Of a stretch of 64,000 bases of DNA, positions 19,296-28,407 are shown piece after piece. The DNA comes from Aquicella siphonis (GTDB lineage: Bacteria > Pseudomonadota > Gammaproteobacteria > DSM-16500). A program made the position numbers and the translations under genes. Every line of letters begins with the position of its first letter. Within the stretch, counting starts at the first letter, position 1. The stretch lies in assembly GCF_902459485.1 (NCBI RefSeq), contig NZ_LR699120.1:357425-421424 (forward strand). Reading direction: 5' to 3'. The notes beneath the pieces are model-generated. The model worked only from the letters and a program-made list of their open reading frames with translations, was not told where the DNA came from and ran no database searches.

Positions 19296-19336
19296 TCCCC
19301 TCTCATTTTGAAATCAGGGTTCGCCTGGAGAGGGGA
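19296..19336. other. Inverted repeat after the AAA ATPase gene
   Basis: TCCCCTCTC and GAGAGGGGA form a 9-bp perfect inverted repeat with a 23-base loop, starting 6 bases after the ATPase stop and lying between convergent genes. The loop is long and no T-run follows, so it is at best a weak terminator or RNA-stabilising structure. Confidence 0.35.
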
Positions 19337-19354
19337 TCAGGATGCCTGGCTATT

Positions 19355-19564
19355 TTACGCTTTCTTCATTTTTTCGAGATAAATTTGATAACACAACCAG
19401 CCAGCGGCCACACCCACGCCTATATATATAATCCTGCCCAGGAAATTACCCAGAATGGCAGTGACGAGAAAAAGATTAAACAACCCGACCAATCCCCAAA
19501 ATATGCCTCCCAACACAACAACGATCAGGGCAATCTGATCATACAGTCCCAATTCCTTCAACAT
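19355..19564 (-). CDS. DUF378 (YuzA-type) small membrane protein
   Basis: 69-residue protein with two membrane segments, matching the DUF378 layout: DQIALIVVVLGGIFWGLVGLF, then LGRIIYIGVGVAAGW and a short basic tail. The ATG at 19564 follows AGGAG with a 7-base spacer; extension to 19609 would add 15 residues with no ribosome-binding site. Function unknown. Confidence 0.85.
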   Translation of the reverse strand: MLKELGLYDQIALIVVVLGGIFWGLVGLFNLFLVTAILGNFLGRIIYIGVGVAAGWLCYQIYLEKMKKA

Positions 19565-19675
19565 GCGCAGCTCCTTTGTAAATATCCATTTAAATCCGCA
19601 CATCAGCATATCATAATAATTTTCACACTCCTACTGTGCACGCGCGGAAAACGGGAAGATGCCGGATCAATGCGG

Positions 19676-20701
19676 CTATCGTTTAAACTCCATGCCATAA
19701 CCGCCAACATACAGGCTGGTTTCATCGTCGGAAGCTATCAACATATCAGTAGGGCCTTCATCCGCGGACGGAAGCAAGACATCGTTCAACAAGGTGGTCG
19801 GCAAAATCGACAGATTGTTTTGACGTTCGGGATTGTTGCGGGAAAAAAATCCATTGCTCTGGATATATTGCGTACATAAATCCTGGAGAGAATTCACGGA
19901 CGAGCACCGCAGCAACATAAAGTGAATATTCAGCATTTTCTTGTATACAGGGTCGTCGGGATCATAGCTTCCGCAGCCGGGACCAATACGGGACAAACAC
20001 GCTTCGGTAAAACGTGACAAAAGGTAAAAAGTATCCGAAGTGCCGGGGGAGTTTTCTGACTGTAATTCGGTCATGGAATTCTCTACAAGGCCCAAATATT
20101 TTAACAAATACCCGGCGTTGGGTGTGTATGCATGCGCTGCGACTTCCGCCGCGAGTTCCTGCACCTCCAGAAGGTAAACAAAGTTGATGAAGGGGAAAGC
20201 CTCAGCCAGTCTGCTGAGAAACTCATCAAGGTCATCGATGACGGAGATAAATTTACTGAGATACTCAGGCCCGAAGATAATCGCAGCCATTCGTCTCATC
20301 AGATCCCGCGGACAATCATCAGATGCGAAGTAAATCAAAAAATCGTATATATCCGCAGTTTCATCCAACAGTCCCTGGTCTAGCGCAAAGCGAATCAAGT
20401 CCGGGATAAATGATTCCAGCCCCGCATGCCGGGACAAGACCTCGACAACCTGGGCCAGGCCGCGGCTATTCTTGATAATGCCGGAGAATAAAGCTTCCAT
20501 CAGCTTACCGTATTCATCAGGCGTCACTTTACAGGAACTTATCCCTTCCAGCACGCTCATCATTTCCTCCCGTTGACGAGAGAAACGGGAGACTTCATCA
20601 TTCAAGACATTCGCCAGCCCATGTATGGCGACTGATTCAGCAAGGTTTTGTATTTTAACGAAATAATTTGGTTCACACTCCATGAAACGAACATCTGACA
20701 T
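19676..20701 (-). CDS. Hypothetical helical protein, possible effector
   Basis: 341-residue soluble protein that I do not recognise. It is acidic and leucine-rich, probably an all-helical solenoid over residues 1-220 (ESVAIHGLANVLNDEVS, VVEVLSRHAGLESFIPDLI), with a polar C-terminal third. No signal peptide or membrane segment. The ATG follows AAGG at about 9 bases. No PmrA-like box was found in its upstream region, unlike the other candidate effectors here. It is divergent from the phosphopantetheinyl transferase gene. Confidence 0.6.
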   Translation of the reverse strand: MSDVRFMECEPNYFVKIQNLAESVAIHGLANVLNDEVSRFSRQREEMMSVLEGISSCKVTPDEYGKLMEALFSGIIKNSRGLAQVVEVLSRHAGLESFIPDLIRFALDQGLLDETADIYDFLIYFASDDCPRDLMRRMAAIIFGPEYLSKFISVIDDLDEFLSRLAEAFPFINFVYLLEVQELAAEVAAHAYTPNAGYLLKYLGLVENSMTELQSENSPGTSDTFYLLSRFTEACLSRIGPGCGSYDPDDPVYKKMLNIHFMLLRCSSVNSLQDLCTQYIQSNGFFSRNNPERQNNLSILPTTLLNDVLLPSADEGPTDMLIASDDETSLYVGGYGMEFKR

Positions 20702-20838
20702 AGGTTTGTGCCTTGTAATGAATTTGTGCCATTGAATAGTAATGGTTTATTTTTACACATCTTGACCCTAAAATACAATGAACGCGGAACCACGCCTGAA
20801 CCGGATTACTGCTGTGTTAAACTAACCCCCTTCATTAG

Positions 20839-21570
20839 ATGGCCGAAGAATATATGCTTATTGATACACATGAGGTTCAAATCTGGTTTACGGATTTAAC
20901 CCTGACCCGTGAACAGGAAAATGAGCGCTTTGACTTGCTGAGCATTGAAGAACGCGAGAGGGCGCTGAGATTTCATTTTCCGATACACAAACAACGGTTT
21001 ATCGCCGCGCGCAGCATGTTAAGATCCCTGTTAGGCTTATATCTTGCCTGTGCGCCGCAGGATATTGCATTTGCCTATGATGAAAATGAAAAACCACGTT
21101 TGCAGACATCCGGCCAGATGGGATTGCAATTCAATCTTTCACATTCTGATCATATGGCTGTTTATGCTTTTACACTCCATCATGCGGTAGGCGTCGATAT
21201 AGAAAAAATCCGGGATACCTATAACCCTGACGTGGCCGAGCGCTATTTTAGCAGAAGAGAAAATCAGGATTTACTCTCATTGCCGCACAATGAAAGAACT
21301 GCGGGCTTTTATCGGATATGGGCCAGAAAGGAAGCCATTGTCAAGGCCGTTGGAAAGGGATTAACCATGCCGTTAAGCCGCTTTTCTGTATCGGCACGGG
21401 ATATTTGCGAAGACATTCAGCTGGACCATGATGGTTCCTGGAAATTGATGCCGCTTGCCATTCATCCTGCGTTTCAGTCAGCCGTTGCGGCCAGCCCGAT
21501 GATACATACCTTGTCATATTGGAGCCTTTTTGAACAACACCAAAAACTAGATAAAGTATACAATCTTTAA
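20839..21570 (+). CDS. 4'-phosphopantetheinyl transferase (Sfp/HetI type)
   Basis: Transfers the phosphopantetheine arm of CoA to carrier proteins. The three family motifs are present: QFNLSHS near 97-103, GVDIEKI at 118-124 (Mg2+-binding D120 and E122), and WARKEAIVKAVGKG at 161-174. The 243-residue length is that of the broad-range Sfp group rather than AcpS. No polyketide or NRPS gene is in the window, so its carrier protein is unknown; it may serve fatty-acid ACP. No clear ribosome-binding site precedes either candidate ATG (20839, 20854). Confidence 0.9.
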   Translation: MAEEYMLIDTHEVQIWFTDLTLTREQENERFDLLSIEERERALRFHFPIHKQRFIAARSMLRSLLGLYLACAPQDIAFAYDENEKPRLQTSGQMGLQFNLSHSDHMAVYAFTLHHAVGVDIEKIRDTYNPDVAERYFSRRENQDLLSLPHNERTAGFYRIWARKEAIVKAVGKGLTMPLSRFSVSARDICEDIQLDHDGSWKLMPLAIHPAFQSAVAASPMIHTLSYWSLFEQHQKLDKVYNL

Positions 21571-21624
21571 TTGCGATATAATTAAAAACTAAAAGGCGTA
21601 ATACAGCACCAAGGAGGACATGCC

Positions 21625-21963
21625 ATGCCATATCAAGAATTTCAGGAAAACTGGAGAATTTTTTCAGAACTCATCGATCAAATACCCCATATTGAAAATG
21701 AGCAGATCAAGACTTTGATCAAGCAATATATCGAACAAAATCTCATCATACTCAATGACGTATTCACGACCAGCATTGATAATCTCAAAAGTCTGCAAAA
21801 TGCTAAAACTGTCAATGATGTGATTTGCACCCAGGCACGCTTTACCAACGAAGTCAGCAAAAAACTGTCATTATCAACTCAGCGTTTTATCAATACGTCA
21901 CTGGGTCATATTGCGGATTATAACGAATGGCTCAAGGCTCATTGCGATTTAGCGACAGACTGA
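21625..21963 (+). CDS. Phasin-like small protein
   Basis: 112-residue helical, amphipathic protein resembling the phasin family: aromatic/Gln-rich start (YQEFQENWRIFSELI), a central stretch with LKSLQNAKTVNDVICTQARF and the NEVSKKLSLSTQRF segment. Phasins coat polyhydroxyalkanoate granules. Excellent ribosome-binding site (AAGGAGG) 7 bases before the ATG. A 3-hydroxybutyrate dehydrogenase gene lies about 3 kb downstream, which supports PHB metabolism. No PHA synthase is in the window. Confidence 0.6.
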   Translation: MPYQEFQENWRIFSELIDQIPHIENEQIKTLIKQYIEQNLIILNDVFTTSIDNLKSLQNAKTVNDVICTQARFTNEVSKKLSLSTQRFINTSLGHIADYNEWLKAHCDLATD

Positions 21964-22030
21964 CGTGCGCTTTCTCTGTCAAACCGGGTGAGCGTGTTAC
22001 TGTTTGCTGTGCCAAATTCGAGGATATTTT

Positions 22031-23290
22031 ATGTCATGCCTGCAATACCGCGGTAATCAATTGTACATTGAAGATGTCAGCCTGAAAAATGTCGCTGATG
22101 AATTTGGCACGCCTTGTTATATTTATTCACGCAGTGCGATTGAAGCGAACTGGCATACGTTTGACGAAGCCTTCAGCGGCATCCCGCATCGAATCTGTTA
22201 TGCGGTCAAAGCTAACAGTAATATCGCCATTCTGCATCTGTTAGCCAGACTTAATTCCGGGTTCGACATTGTTTCCATGGGCGAAATCGACCGTGTGATC
22301 GCCGCGGGCGGCGACCCCAAAAAAATCGTGTTTTCCGGCGTTGGAAAAAAGCGCGACGAAATCGAGCATGCCATTGAAAAGAAAATTTACTGTTTTAATA
22401 TAGAATCCGAACCAGAACTGGAACGCCTGCAGGAAATTGCCGCCAGAATGAATGCCGCGATTGATGTGGCGATACGCATCAACCCCAATATCAATCCTCA
22501 CACCCACTCCCACATCACAACGGGTTTAAATGAAAGCAAGTTTGGAATTGATATCACTGATGTGATACCGCTCGCACAAAAAATTTCCCGTTCAGGATCC
22601 CTGAGACTGGTAGGCATTGCCAGTCATATCGGCTCACAGATAGTCCAGCTCGCGCCGTTTCTGGAAGTGGTGGACCGCCTGCTGGATACCTATCAACAGC
22701 TTCTCAAGATCGGTATTACCCTCAGACATATCAATATAGGCGGCGGGCTGGGCATTACCTATCATGATGAACACCCGCCAGGTATTCGTGAATATGCACG
22801 CGCCCTGCAGGACAAATTGCGTCCTTATAATATCGAGGTCATTATCGAGCCAGGCCGCGCGATTGTTGGAAACGCGGGAATTCTATTATCCCGCATCGAA
22901 TACCTGAAACACACACAGCATAAAAATTTCGCCATCATCGATGCCGGCATGAACGATTTATTACGTCCCGCGTTGTATGATGCGTGGCAAAATATTCTTC
23001 CCGTCGAATTGCACAATAGTGAAGTCAAACAATATGACATAGCCGGGCCTGTGTGTGAATCAGCGGATTTTCTCGGAAAAAATCGTGATCTTGCGTTACA
23101 AAGCGGTGATTTGCTGGCAATCGATTCATCGGGAGCCTATGGCTTCAGCATGAGTTCAAACTATAATTCACGCTGCCGGCCTCCCGAAATTTTGGTGGAT
23201 GGCAGCAATGCCTCTCTCATACGCCGCCGGGAAACAATAAAAGATTTATTCGCCGCAGAAATAATCGCCGATCTGGCGCCCTGCGACTAA
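22031..23290 (+). CDS. lysA: Diaminopimelate decarboxylase
   Basis: PLP enzyme of the alanine-racemase-fold decarboxylases; converts meso-diaminopimelate to lysine. The PLP lysine is K60 in CYAVKANSN. Also visible are HIGSQI, the phosphate-binding IGGGLGITYHDE, EPGRAIVGNAG, the GPVCESADFLG motif with the active-site cysteine, and the C-terminal SGAYGFSMSSNYN. The ATG at 22031 follows GAGG (GAGGATATTTTATG); an upstream start at 22004 is unlikely. 419 residues, normal for LysA. Confidence 0.96.
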   Translation: MSCLQYRGNQLYIEDVSLKNVADEFGTPCYIYSRSAIEANWHTFDEAFSGIPHRICYAVKANSNIAILHLLARLNSGFDIVSMGEIDRVIAAGGDPKKIVFSGVGKKRDEIEHAIEKKIYCFNIESEPELERLQEIAARMNAAIDVAIRINPNINPHTHSHITTGLNESKFGIDITDVIPLAQKISRSGSLRLVGIASHIGSQIVQLAPFLEVVDRLLDTYQQLLKIGITLRHINIGGGLGITYHDEHPPGIREYARALQDKLRPYNIEVIIEPGRAIVGNAGILLSRIEYLKHTQHKNFAIIDAGMNDLLRPALYDAWQNILPVELHNSEVKQYDIAGPVCESADFLGKNRDLALQSGDLLAIDSSGAYGFSMSSNYNSRCRPPEILVDGSNASLIRRRETIKDLFAAEIIADLAPCD

Positions 23291-23460
23291 TATCTGCCGC
23301 CGCGCCCTGGCCATGAATCAGCCGCAGAACAGGCTTGAATCATCATGCTCCACGCACGCGTTTTTAATCTCCGGCTTCCGCATTCCAAACTGTTGCAGAT
23401 AAGACTTGTCCTGCACGCAAAGATTCTATAGGATTTTCATCCTTGAAAATGGAGTGCGAC

Positions 23461-24615
23461 ATGGATTTTAAGCTAACTGAAGATCAGATTGCCATACGAG
23501 AAATGGTCCGTCACTTTGCGGAAAATGAAATTGCGCCTTATGCTGCGGAATGGGATGAAAAACACCATTTTCCGGTTGATGCGTTGCGTAAAGCCGCCAC
23601 TCTTGGGCTTGCGGCAATTTATGTACGCGGTGATGTCGGCGGCAGCGAGCTGACACGGCTCGACAGCGCATTGATCTTTGAAGAACTCGCGACCGCCTGC
23701 CCCACTACCGCCGCCTATCTTTCCATTCATAATATGGTGAGCTGGCTGATTGATACTTATGCAGACGAATCCCTACGCAAAACCTGGCTGCCCAAACTCG
23801 CCACCATGGAGATATTCAGCAGCTATTGTCTTACAGAACCCAGCTCTGGATCTGACGCAGCTTCTTTGAAAACCACAGCGGTACGCGACGGAGATGAATA
23901 TGTCTTGAACGGCTCCAAGGCGTTTATCTGCGGCGGATCCGTTAGCGGCCTCTACGCATGCATGGTAAGAACCGGCGGAGAAGGCCCCCAGGGCATAAGC
24001 TGCATTCTGGTCGAAAAAGACAGGCCCGGAATCAGCTTTGGCAAAAAGGAAGAAAAAATGGGTTGGCGCAATCTTCCCACCACCATGGTTTTTTTCGAAA
24101 ACTGTCGTGTGCCTGTCAGCAACCGCATCGGAAATGAAGGACAGGGATTCAAAATCGCGCTCTCTGCCCTGAACGGTGGCCGAATCAACATTGCCGCCTG
24201 TTCCCTGGGAGGAGCAAAACAATGCATTACGCTGGCGCGCCAATATATGCTCGAGCGCTCCCAGTTCAAACAAAAACTCGCCGAATTTGAAGCGTTGCAA
24301 TTCCGCCTCGCTGACATGCTTACCGAGCTGGAAGCTTCCAGGCTAATGGTCTATCGCGCCGCTGTAGCGCTTGATCAAAATGATCCCAACATGATTATGT
24401 ATTGCGCCATGGCCAAGCGCCTGGTCACAGACATGTGCTTTAACATCTGCAATCAGGCGCTACAATTGCACGGCGGTTACGGCTATATACGTGAATACGC
24501 AATTGAACGCTATCTGCGCGATTTACGCGTTCATCAGATTCTGGAAGGCACTAATGAAATCATGCGCCTGATCATCGCGAGACAAGCGTTTCATGAATCA
24601 TTCAAGCTAGCGTAA
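23461..24615 (+). CDS. Acyl-CoA dehydrogenase, isobutyryl-CoA dehydrogenase-like
   Basis: 384-residue FAD flavoprotein oxidising acyl-CoA and passing electrons to ETF. Signatures: YCLTEPSSGSDAASL, the C-terminal LHGGYGYIREYAIERYLRD and HQILEGTNEIMR, whose glutamate is the catalytic base in the short/branched-chain group. The pattern is closest to isobutyryl-CoA dehydrogenase (valine degradation). The ATG at 23461 follows GGAG with a 6-base spacer. ETF genes (34-35 kb) and ETF-QO (48-50 kb) in the same window complete the electron path. Confidence 0.9.
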   Translation: MDFKLTEDQIAIREMVRHFAENEIAPYAAEWDEKHHFPVDALRKAATLGLAAIYVRGDVGGSELTRLDSALIFEELATACPTTAAYLSIHNMVSWLIDTYADESLRKTWLPKLATMEIFSSYCLTEPSSGSDAASLKTTAVRDGDEYVLNGSKAFICGGSVSGLYACMVRTGGEGPQGISCILVEKDRPGISFGKKEEKMGWRNLPTTMVFFENCRVPVSNRIGNEGQGFKIALSALNGGRINIAACSLGGAKQCITLARQYMLERSQFKQKLAEFEALQFRLADMLTELEASRLMVYRAAVALDQNDPNMIMYCAMAKRLVTDMCFNICNQALQLHGGYGYIREYAIERYLRDLRVHQILEGTNEIMRLIIARQAFHESFKLA

Positions 24616-24782
24616 AACCTGTCAATTAATTCGACAATGCGTAAAAGTATGTCTTTCAAATGAAAGCATTGCGGCGTTTGCGCAACTGCTCTGCGCAAGC
24701 TGACAAGATTTTTTGAACTCACCGCCTTCTTTTTCGTTTATAATAACCCTATTGGCACTCTTCACATCAGGAGGAATGAATC

Positions 24783-25565
24783 ATGCGCCTTAAGGATAAA
24801 GTTGCCATTATCACCGGAGCAGCCAGCGGCATAGGAAAAAAAATTGCCGAGACATTTGCAGCTGAAGGCGCGAGAGTCGTTATCGCTGACCTTAACCAGG
24901 ATCAGGCAGATGCAACAGCAAAGGAAATCATTGCGCAAAACGGACAAGCCATGGGTGTGAAAATGGATGTCACCAATGAATCTGAAGTGGACAAAGGTGT
25001 TGAACAGGTAATAAAGACTTTTGGCGATATCGATGTTCTGGTCAGTAATGCCGGCATTCAAATCATCGATCCTGTAGACAAGCTTTCATTCGCCAATTGG
25101 AAAAAACTCTTGTCCATCCATCTTGACGGCGCTTTCCTGACCACGCGGGCTTGCATTCGCTCCATGTATGCATCCGGACGCGGCGGCAGCATTATTTATA
25201 TGGGCTCCGTGCACTCGAAAGAAGCTTCTCCTTTAAAAGCCCCCTACGTTACCGCGAAACACGGCTTGATCGGTCTGGCAAAAGTGGTTGCGAAAGAAGG
25301 CGCATCCCGTAACGTGCGCGCAAATGTAATCTGTCCCGGCTTTGTGCGCACGCCATTAGTGGACAAGCAAATACCGGAACAAGCCAAGGAACTAGGCATC
25401 AGTGAAGACGATGTCATTAAAAAAGTCATGCTCAAGGAAACCGTGGACGGAGAATTCACCACGACCGCAGATGTGGCAAATGTTGCGTTATTTTTTGCCT
25501 CTTTCGATTCTAATGCCTTGACAGGCCAGTCACTGGTAGTCAGTCACGGCTGGTTTATGCAGTAA
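24783..25565 (+). CDS. 3-hydroxybutyrate dehydrogenase (SDR family)
   Basis: 260-residue short-chain dehydrogenase interconverting 3-hydroxybutyrate and acetoacetate with NAD+. TGAASGIGK gives the Rossmann nucleotide motif at 11-19, NAG follows, and the active site is YVTAK in [10 protein letters not shown]. The [20 protein letters not shown] region and the closing [11 protein letters not shown] tail are hallmarks of bacterial 3-HBDH. A strong AGGAGG precedes the ATG. Fits PHB mobilisation with the phasin-like gene upstream. Confidence 0.92.
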   Translation: MRLKDKVAIITGAASGIGKKIAETFAAEGARVVIADLNQDQADATAKEIIAQNGQAMGVKMDVTNESEVDKGVEQVIKTFGDIDVLVSNAGIQIIDPVDKLSFANWKKLLSIHLDGAFLTTRACIRSMYASGRGGSIIYMGSVHSKEASPLKAPYVTAKHGLIGLAKVVAKEGASRNVRANVICPGFVRTPLVDKQIPEQAKELGISEDDVIKKVMLKETVDGEFTTTADVANVALFFASFDSNALTGQSLVVSHGWFMQ

Positions 25566-25714
25566 ATCCAGACGGCATCAGGCAATTCGGGCAAACCTGG
25601 CGCATGATCAATCCCTGATCAACAGGCGCATGATTTTATTCGTCCTCAATCAAAAATTATATTAAACTAAGCCCCCATTCAGGATTACAATTATTTCGAT
25701 AATGAGGTTTGATC

Positions 25715-26035
25715 ATGTCAAATAAAATCATCACCAATGCCATTACGGCCGTTCTTGCACTTAGCGTCTCGGGTGCTAACGCTGCCGCAATAACGGGCAA
25801 TAAACCGGCTACGGCAAACAAACCAGGACAAGACATGATGCAATCTTCACCCATTCCGGGCATGGAACGTTGTTTTGGCGTCGTTAAGTCGGGTGCTAAC
25901 GACTGCGGTAACGCCAGTCATAACTGCAGCGGTGAGGCAAAACTGGACCAGGATAAGAACGAATGGATCTACCTCCCCACAGGATTGTGCAAACGGATAG
26001 CTGGCGGCAATACCCAGCCCCCTTCCGAGAGCTAA
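25715..26035 (+). CDS. Bufferin-type RiPP precursor (DUF2282, BufA1-like)
   Basis: 106-residue secreted precursor peptide. A signal peptide (about residues 1-24, ending SGANAAA) precedes a linker and the DUF2282 core with four conserved cysteines: C53 (MERCFG), C64 (NDCG), C71 (HNCSG) and C92 (GLCK). In bufferins, DUF692 (MNIO) enzymes oxidise cysteines of such cores to thiooxazole-type groups that bind copper. The ATG at 25715 follows TGAGG at 7 bases. A 13-bp segment, TCGGGTGCTAACG, occurs twice in the gene, coding the signal-peptide end and the C64 region. First gene of the operon with DUF692 and DUF2063 genes downstream. Confidence 0.88.
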   Translation: MSNKIITNAITAVLALSVSGANAAAITGNKPATANKPGQDMMQSSPIPGMERCFGVVKSGANDCGNASHNCSGEAKLDQDKNEWIYLPTGLCKRIAGGNTQPPSES

Positions 26036-26044
26036 CCTGCCCTC

Positions 26045-26764
26045 ATGGAATGGAAGGCCATACCAAAATTTTTCACCTTCATCAGAAATTATTCCATCCT
26101 GGGATTGCTGCTGCTGGCATTTATCTCGTTTTTTTACTTCCGTCTTTATGACTATCTCACCATAAATACTATCAAAAACTATCAGGCTGCCGCTCAAGCG
26201 TGGACGAATTCTCATTACTTCCTGGCTGTGAGCCTGTATATCCTGATTTATGCCATCCTGATAGCTTGCGCTATTCCCTGCGCCACTTTCTTCACCCTGT
26301 TGGGAGGCTACCTCTTTGGAAGCATAGCCATCATTTATGCTGTTTTTAGTACCACGTTTGGCGGCATGATCCTGTTCCTGACCATCCGTACCTCTATCGG
26401 TTGTCATATTGCCGCAAAATCAACCGGCTGGATTAAGAAAGTCGAACACGGATTCCGGCAAAACGCCTTTAATTACATCCTCACGCTAAGGCTGATGCCC
26501 ATTTTTCCCTGCTGGATCAGTAACATCGCAGCGGGTATGTTGAGCGTTCCCTTGAACATTTTTCTTGGCGCCACGGTGCTGGGTATTCTTCCCGCAACCA
26601 TTATTTACGTTCTGGCGGGGCGCAGCCTGGATAAAATACTTGAAAATAACGCCACCCCGATTTTGGATATCATTCTCTCGCCATCGGTCATTTTGCCGCT
26701 TATCGGCTTGGCTGTACTCAGCCTGGTTCCCGTCATTTATAAAAATGTTAAAAAAACTGATTAA
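26045..26764 (+). CDS. TVP38/TMEM64 (VTT/DedA-like) membrane protein inside the bufferin operon
   Basis: 239-residue inner-membrane protein of the VTT/SNARE-associated family. An N-terminal membrane helix is followed by the re-entrant motif region (IPCATFFTLLGGYLFGSIA) and the second signature, LRLMPIFPCWISNIAAGM then LGILPATIIYVLAGRSL. Such proteins are proposed lipid scramblases or transporters. It begins 9 bases after the DUF2282 precursor and is followed by the DUF692 gene, so it is embedded in the bufferin operon, where a DoxX-type protein is the usual membrane partner. Confidence 0.87.
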   Translation: MEWKAIPKFFTFIRNYSILGLLLLAFISFFYFRLYDYLTINTIKNYQAAAQAWTNSHYFLAVSLYILIYAILIACAIPCATFFTLLGGYLFGSIAIIYAVFSTTFGGMILFLTIRTSIGCHIAAKSTGWIKKVEHGFRQNAFNYILTLRLMPIFPCWISNIAAGMLSVPLNIFLGATVLGILPATIIYVLAGRSLDKILENNATPILDIILSPSVILPLIGLAVLSLVPVIYKNVKKTD

Positions 26765-26823
26765 AACCGCTAGAATGTACACATGCTTATCTTGCTGAAT
26801 ATATCGATGACAGAGGAGGGCTG

Positions 26824-27675
26824 GTGAATTCAAGATTGCTTCTGACAGGCATAGGATTACGAACCCCGCATTTTACCGAGGTTCTGGAAAAACGCCCGGG
26901 TACAGCCTGGCTGGAAGTTCATAGCGAAAATTTTTTTGGCGACGGCGGCAAGGCATTGAACATGTTGGAACGAATACGCCAGCATTATCCTGTCAGCCTG
27001 CATGGAGTCAATTTATCTTTAGGCTCTGCAGATGAATTAAACTGGAGCCACCTGAAAAAATTGCGCGACCTGATCGACCGTATTAACCCTTGCCTCATCT
27101 CGGATCATTTATGCTGGTCATCCATTAATGGGCAGTATATTCATGACTTATTGCCCCTGCCTTATACTGAAGAAGCAGTCACTCACGTTGTTGCCCGCAT
27201 CCAGCAAGTTCAGGAGTTTTTGCGCAGGCAAATCCTGATAGAAAATATATCCAGTTATGTGCAATTCACCCAGTCTACCCTGACCGAACAGGATTTCATC
27301 CGTGAAGTCGTAAAAAAATCCGGATGCGGCATACTCCTTGATATCAATAACATTTATGTTTCTTCCGCTAATCTTGGATACAATCCGGAAGCATTTCTCC
27401 AGACCATACCGGTGGATCACGTACAGGAAATCCACCTGGCCGGATTTTCATCGACTGTAATCAACGGAAGGGAAATCCTGATCGACAGCCACGACCGCGC
27501 CGTCATTCCCGCCGTCTGGGACCTGTTTCGCCTGGCTATACAATATCTGGGCCGCAAGCCCACTATTATCGAATGGGATTCTAACCTTCCTGCACTGGAA
27601 ACACTTTGTCTTGAAGCATACCGCGCTGAAACCATCCTGAGAGAAACTTATGTCCCTGCAAAACGCACAGGCTGA
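26824..27675 (+). CDS. bufB: DUF692 multinuclear non-haem iron oxidase (MNIO), bufferin-modifying enzyme
   Basis: 283-residue TIM-barrel MNIO. It opens with GIGLRTPHF and LEVHSENFFG, and carries SDHLCW, ENISSYV, LDINNIYV, EIHLAGF, DSHDRAV and EWDSNLP, which together give the His/Asp/Glu ligands for two or three irons. MNIOs install oxidative changes on cysteines of RiPP precursors; the likely substrate is the DUF2282 protein at 25715. The GTG start at 26824 follows GAGGAGGG. The 3' end overlaps the DUF2063 partner gene by 26 bases, so the two are translationally coupled. Confidence 0.94.
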   Translation: MNSRLLLTGIGLRTPHFTEVLEKRPGTAWLEVHSENFFGDGGKALNMLERIRQHYPVSLHGVNLSLGSADELNWSHLKKLRDLIDRINPCLISDHLCWSSINGQYIHDLLPLPYTEEAVTHVVARIQQVQEFLRRQILIENISSYVQFTQSTLTEQDFIREVVKKSGCGILLDINNIYVSSANLGYNPEAFLQTIPVDHVQEIHLAGFSSTVINGREILIDSHDRAVIPAVWDLFRLAIQYLGRKPTIIEWDSNLPALETLCLEAYRAETILRETYVPAKRTG

Positions 27676-28399
27676 ATTCGCCGAAATCCTGTTTAATGAC
27701 GAAGAGCACGCTGATTTCTTGCAGCCGGCTCAAAACATGAGGATTTATCGAAATAACGTGCAGTCCACACTGGGCCAGACGCTGCTCGATATTTATCCCA
27801 TGATCAACCGGCTGGTAGGCGAAGATTTTTTCCGAATCACCGCCAAGGAATATATCCTGAAATATCCTTCGCGCAGCAGCAATCTTCATGACTATGGTGA
27901 GTACTTCAGCAGCTTCCTGGCGGAATATCCTCCCTTGCATAATTTAACCTATCTAGCCGAAGTGGCCGAATTTGAATGGACATGTCATCAACTGTACTTC
28001 GCGGCAGACCATGGAATGATGGATATTCAAAAACTGGAATCCCTGTCGCCGGATCAATACGGTCACTTGCATTTTACACTCCATCCCGCCTGTAAGCTCA
28101 TGAAATTCCATTATCCCCTGTTACGCATACTTGCCTTATGCAAAGGTGAATTGAGCGGCACAATCAATGTCAACGAGGGCGGTGTGAATTTGCTCATTGC
28201 ACGTCCGGAATGGGACATTCTGCTCATACCCGTTTCCAGCGCGGAATTTGCGTTTCTTGCGGCGCTTCAAGAGAATTATTCGATTACGGATGCTCTGGAA
28301 TCAGCCCTGCAGCTCGACCCTGAATTCAAAATGGATGAAAAACTCCCTGAATGGGTTCGCCACAAAATAATCGTAGATTTTTTTTCCATCCATGAGTAA
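27650..28399 (+). CDS. bufC: DUF2063 (BufC-like) partner of the MNIO
   Basis: 249-residue protein of the DUF2063/putative DNA-binding-annotated family, now known as the RiPP-recognition partner of MNIO enzymes. Its N-terminal half shows the typical NNVQSTLGQTLLDIYPMIN and LVGEDFFRITAKEYI helices and YGEYFSSFL; the C-terminal part is beta-rich. It probably presents the DUF2282 precursor to the MNIO. It overlaps bufB by 26 bases; the Nudix gene starts 8 bases after its stop. Confidence 0.9.
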   Translation: MSLQNAQAEFAEILFNDEEHADFLQPAQNMRIYRNNVQSTLGQTLLDIYPMINRLVGEDFFRITAKEYILKYPSRSSNLHDYGEYFSSFLAEYPPLHNLTYLAEVAEFEWTCHQLYFAADHGMMDIQKLESLSPDQYGHLHFTLHPACKLMKFHYPLLRILALCKGELSGTINVNEGGVNLLIARPEWDILLIPVSSAEFAFLAALQENYSITDALESALQLDPEFKMDEKLPEWVRHKIIVDFFSIHE

Positions 28400-28407
28400 A
28401 GATCATC

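Noticed and set aside
25847..26407. 186-codon antisense frame over the bufferin precursor and VTT gene
   Set aside because: Both sense genes are well supported; the antisense product has no domain.
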